From the NCBI RefSeq assembly GCF_963662805.1, contig NZ_OY759863.1, forward strand, positions 341,044 through 405,043: a stretch of 64,000 nucleotides of DNA, read 5' to 3'. Shown piece by piece: positions 63,936 through 64,000 of the stretch; the stretch's first letter is position 1; each line of letters starts with the position of its first letter. Source of the stretch: an uncultured Cohaesibacter sp. (GTDB lineage: Bacteria; Pseudomonadota; Alphaproteobacteria; Rhizobiales; Cohaesibacteraceae). The position numbers and the translations under genes were made by a program. Under the pieces are notes generated by a model. That model had not been told where the DNA came from and ran no database searches. It was given only the letters and a program-made list of their open reading frames with translations.

Positions 63936-64000
63936 TGGCTGGTGTTTCCCGCACCAAAGGGTCGGCGAACAGCAAGAAGGATTCGAACGGCGTGCGTGCT
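63936..64000 (+). CDS. Start of a plus-strand gene cut by the window edge
   Basis: ATG 63936 follows GGGGAAGT about seven bases upstream and opens a frame that runs off the window. The 21 visible residues are polar, basic and Ser/Lys-rich (MAGVSRTKGSANSKK). No family can be assigned. Confidence 0.5.

Overview
The window looks like chromosomal housekeeping DNA of an alphaproteobacterium, most likely of the order Hyphomicrobiales (Rhizobiales). The main reason is the minus-strand block rpoZ - RSH (relA/spoT) - DUF2062 - acpS - lepB - rnc - era - recO, with parC a little further on. The Bpt-type protein leucyltransferase, the long omega subunit and the NYN protein beside rpoZ point the same way. 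Genus is not resolved. No tRNA, rRNA, CRISPR array, prophage or insertion sequence was seen.

Layout. 0-5 kb, plus strand: an RDD membrane protein, an SLC13-type permease with TrkA-C domains, bpt and a membrane-anchored EEP-family enzyme. 5-18.4 kb, minus strand: parC, two tandem secreted paralogues of unknown function, then the conserved recO-to-rpoZ block. 18.7-26 kb is mixed: NYN protein, dipeptidase, AzlCD exporter, YtoQ, a MerR regulator divergent from a CDF metal transporter, and small secreted or membrane proteins. 26.2-31.6 kb: a PadR regulator with repeated and palindromic upstream DNA, followed by an RND efflux pair. 31.7-34.8 kb: pssA-psd, a gamma-glutamylcyclotransferase and an acetyltransferase.

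35.2-43.1 kb is abnormal. Eight consecutive recognisable genes (gor, a DUF2059 gene, rpiA, gph, a GntR regulator, fumC, doxX, a DsrE gene) are all broken by single-base indels, about 29 in total and many in homopolymers. Undoing the indels restores full-length, well-conserved proteins. Genes on both sides are intact. This reads as a stretch of poor consensus sequence rather than gene decay.

43.6-64 kb: class I fumarase, an autotransporter with a short passenger, an L,D-transpeptidase, a DUF971 protein, molybdenum-cofactor genes (moaA, mobA, mobB) mixed with two exporters and the Fe-S carrier mrp, an amino-acid ABC transporter without an adjacent ATPase gene, a large secreted protein of unknown function, glyS without an adjacent glyQ, a beta-hydroxyacid dehydrogenase, an Lrp regulator and a uracil-DNA-glycosylase-family protein.

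No clearly new multi-gene system was found. The best leads are the tandem secreted paralogues at 7.3-9.8 kb, the secreted 428-residue protein at 57.65-58.94 kb, the PadR/RND control region, and the MerR-type promoter driving a CDF protein that lacks the usual C-terminal domain.
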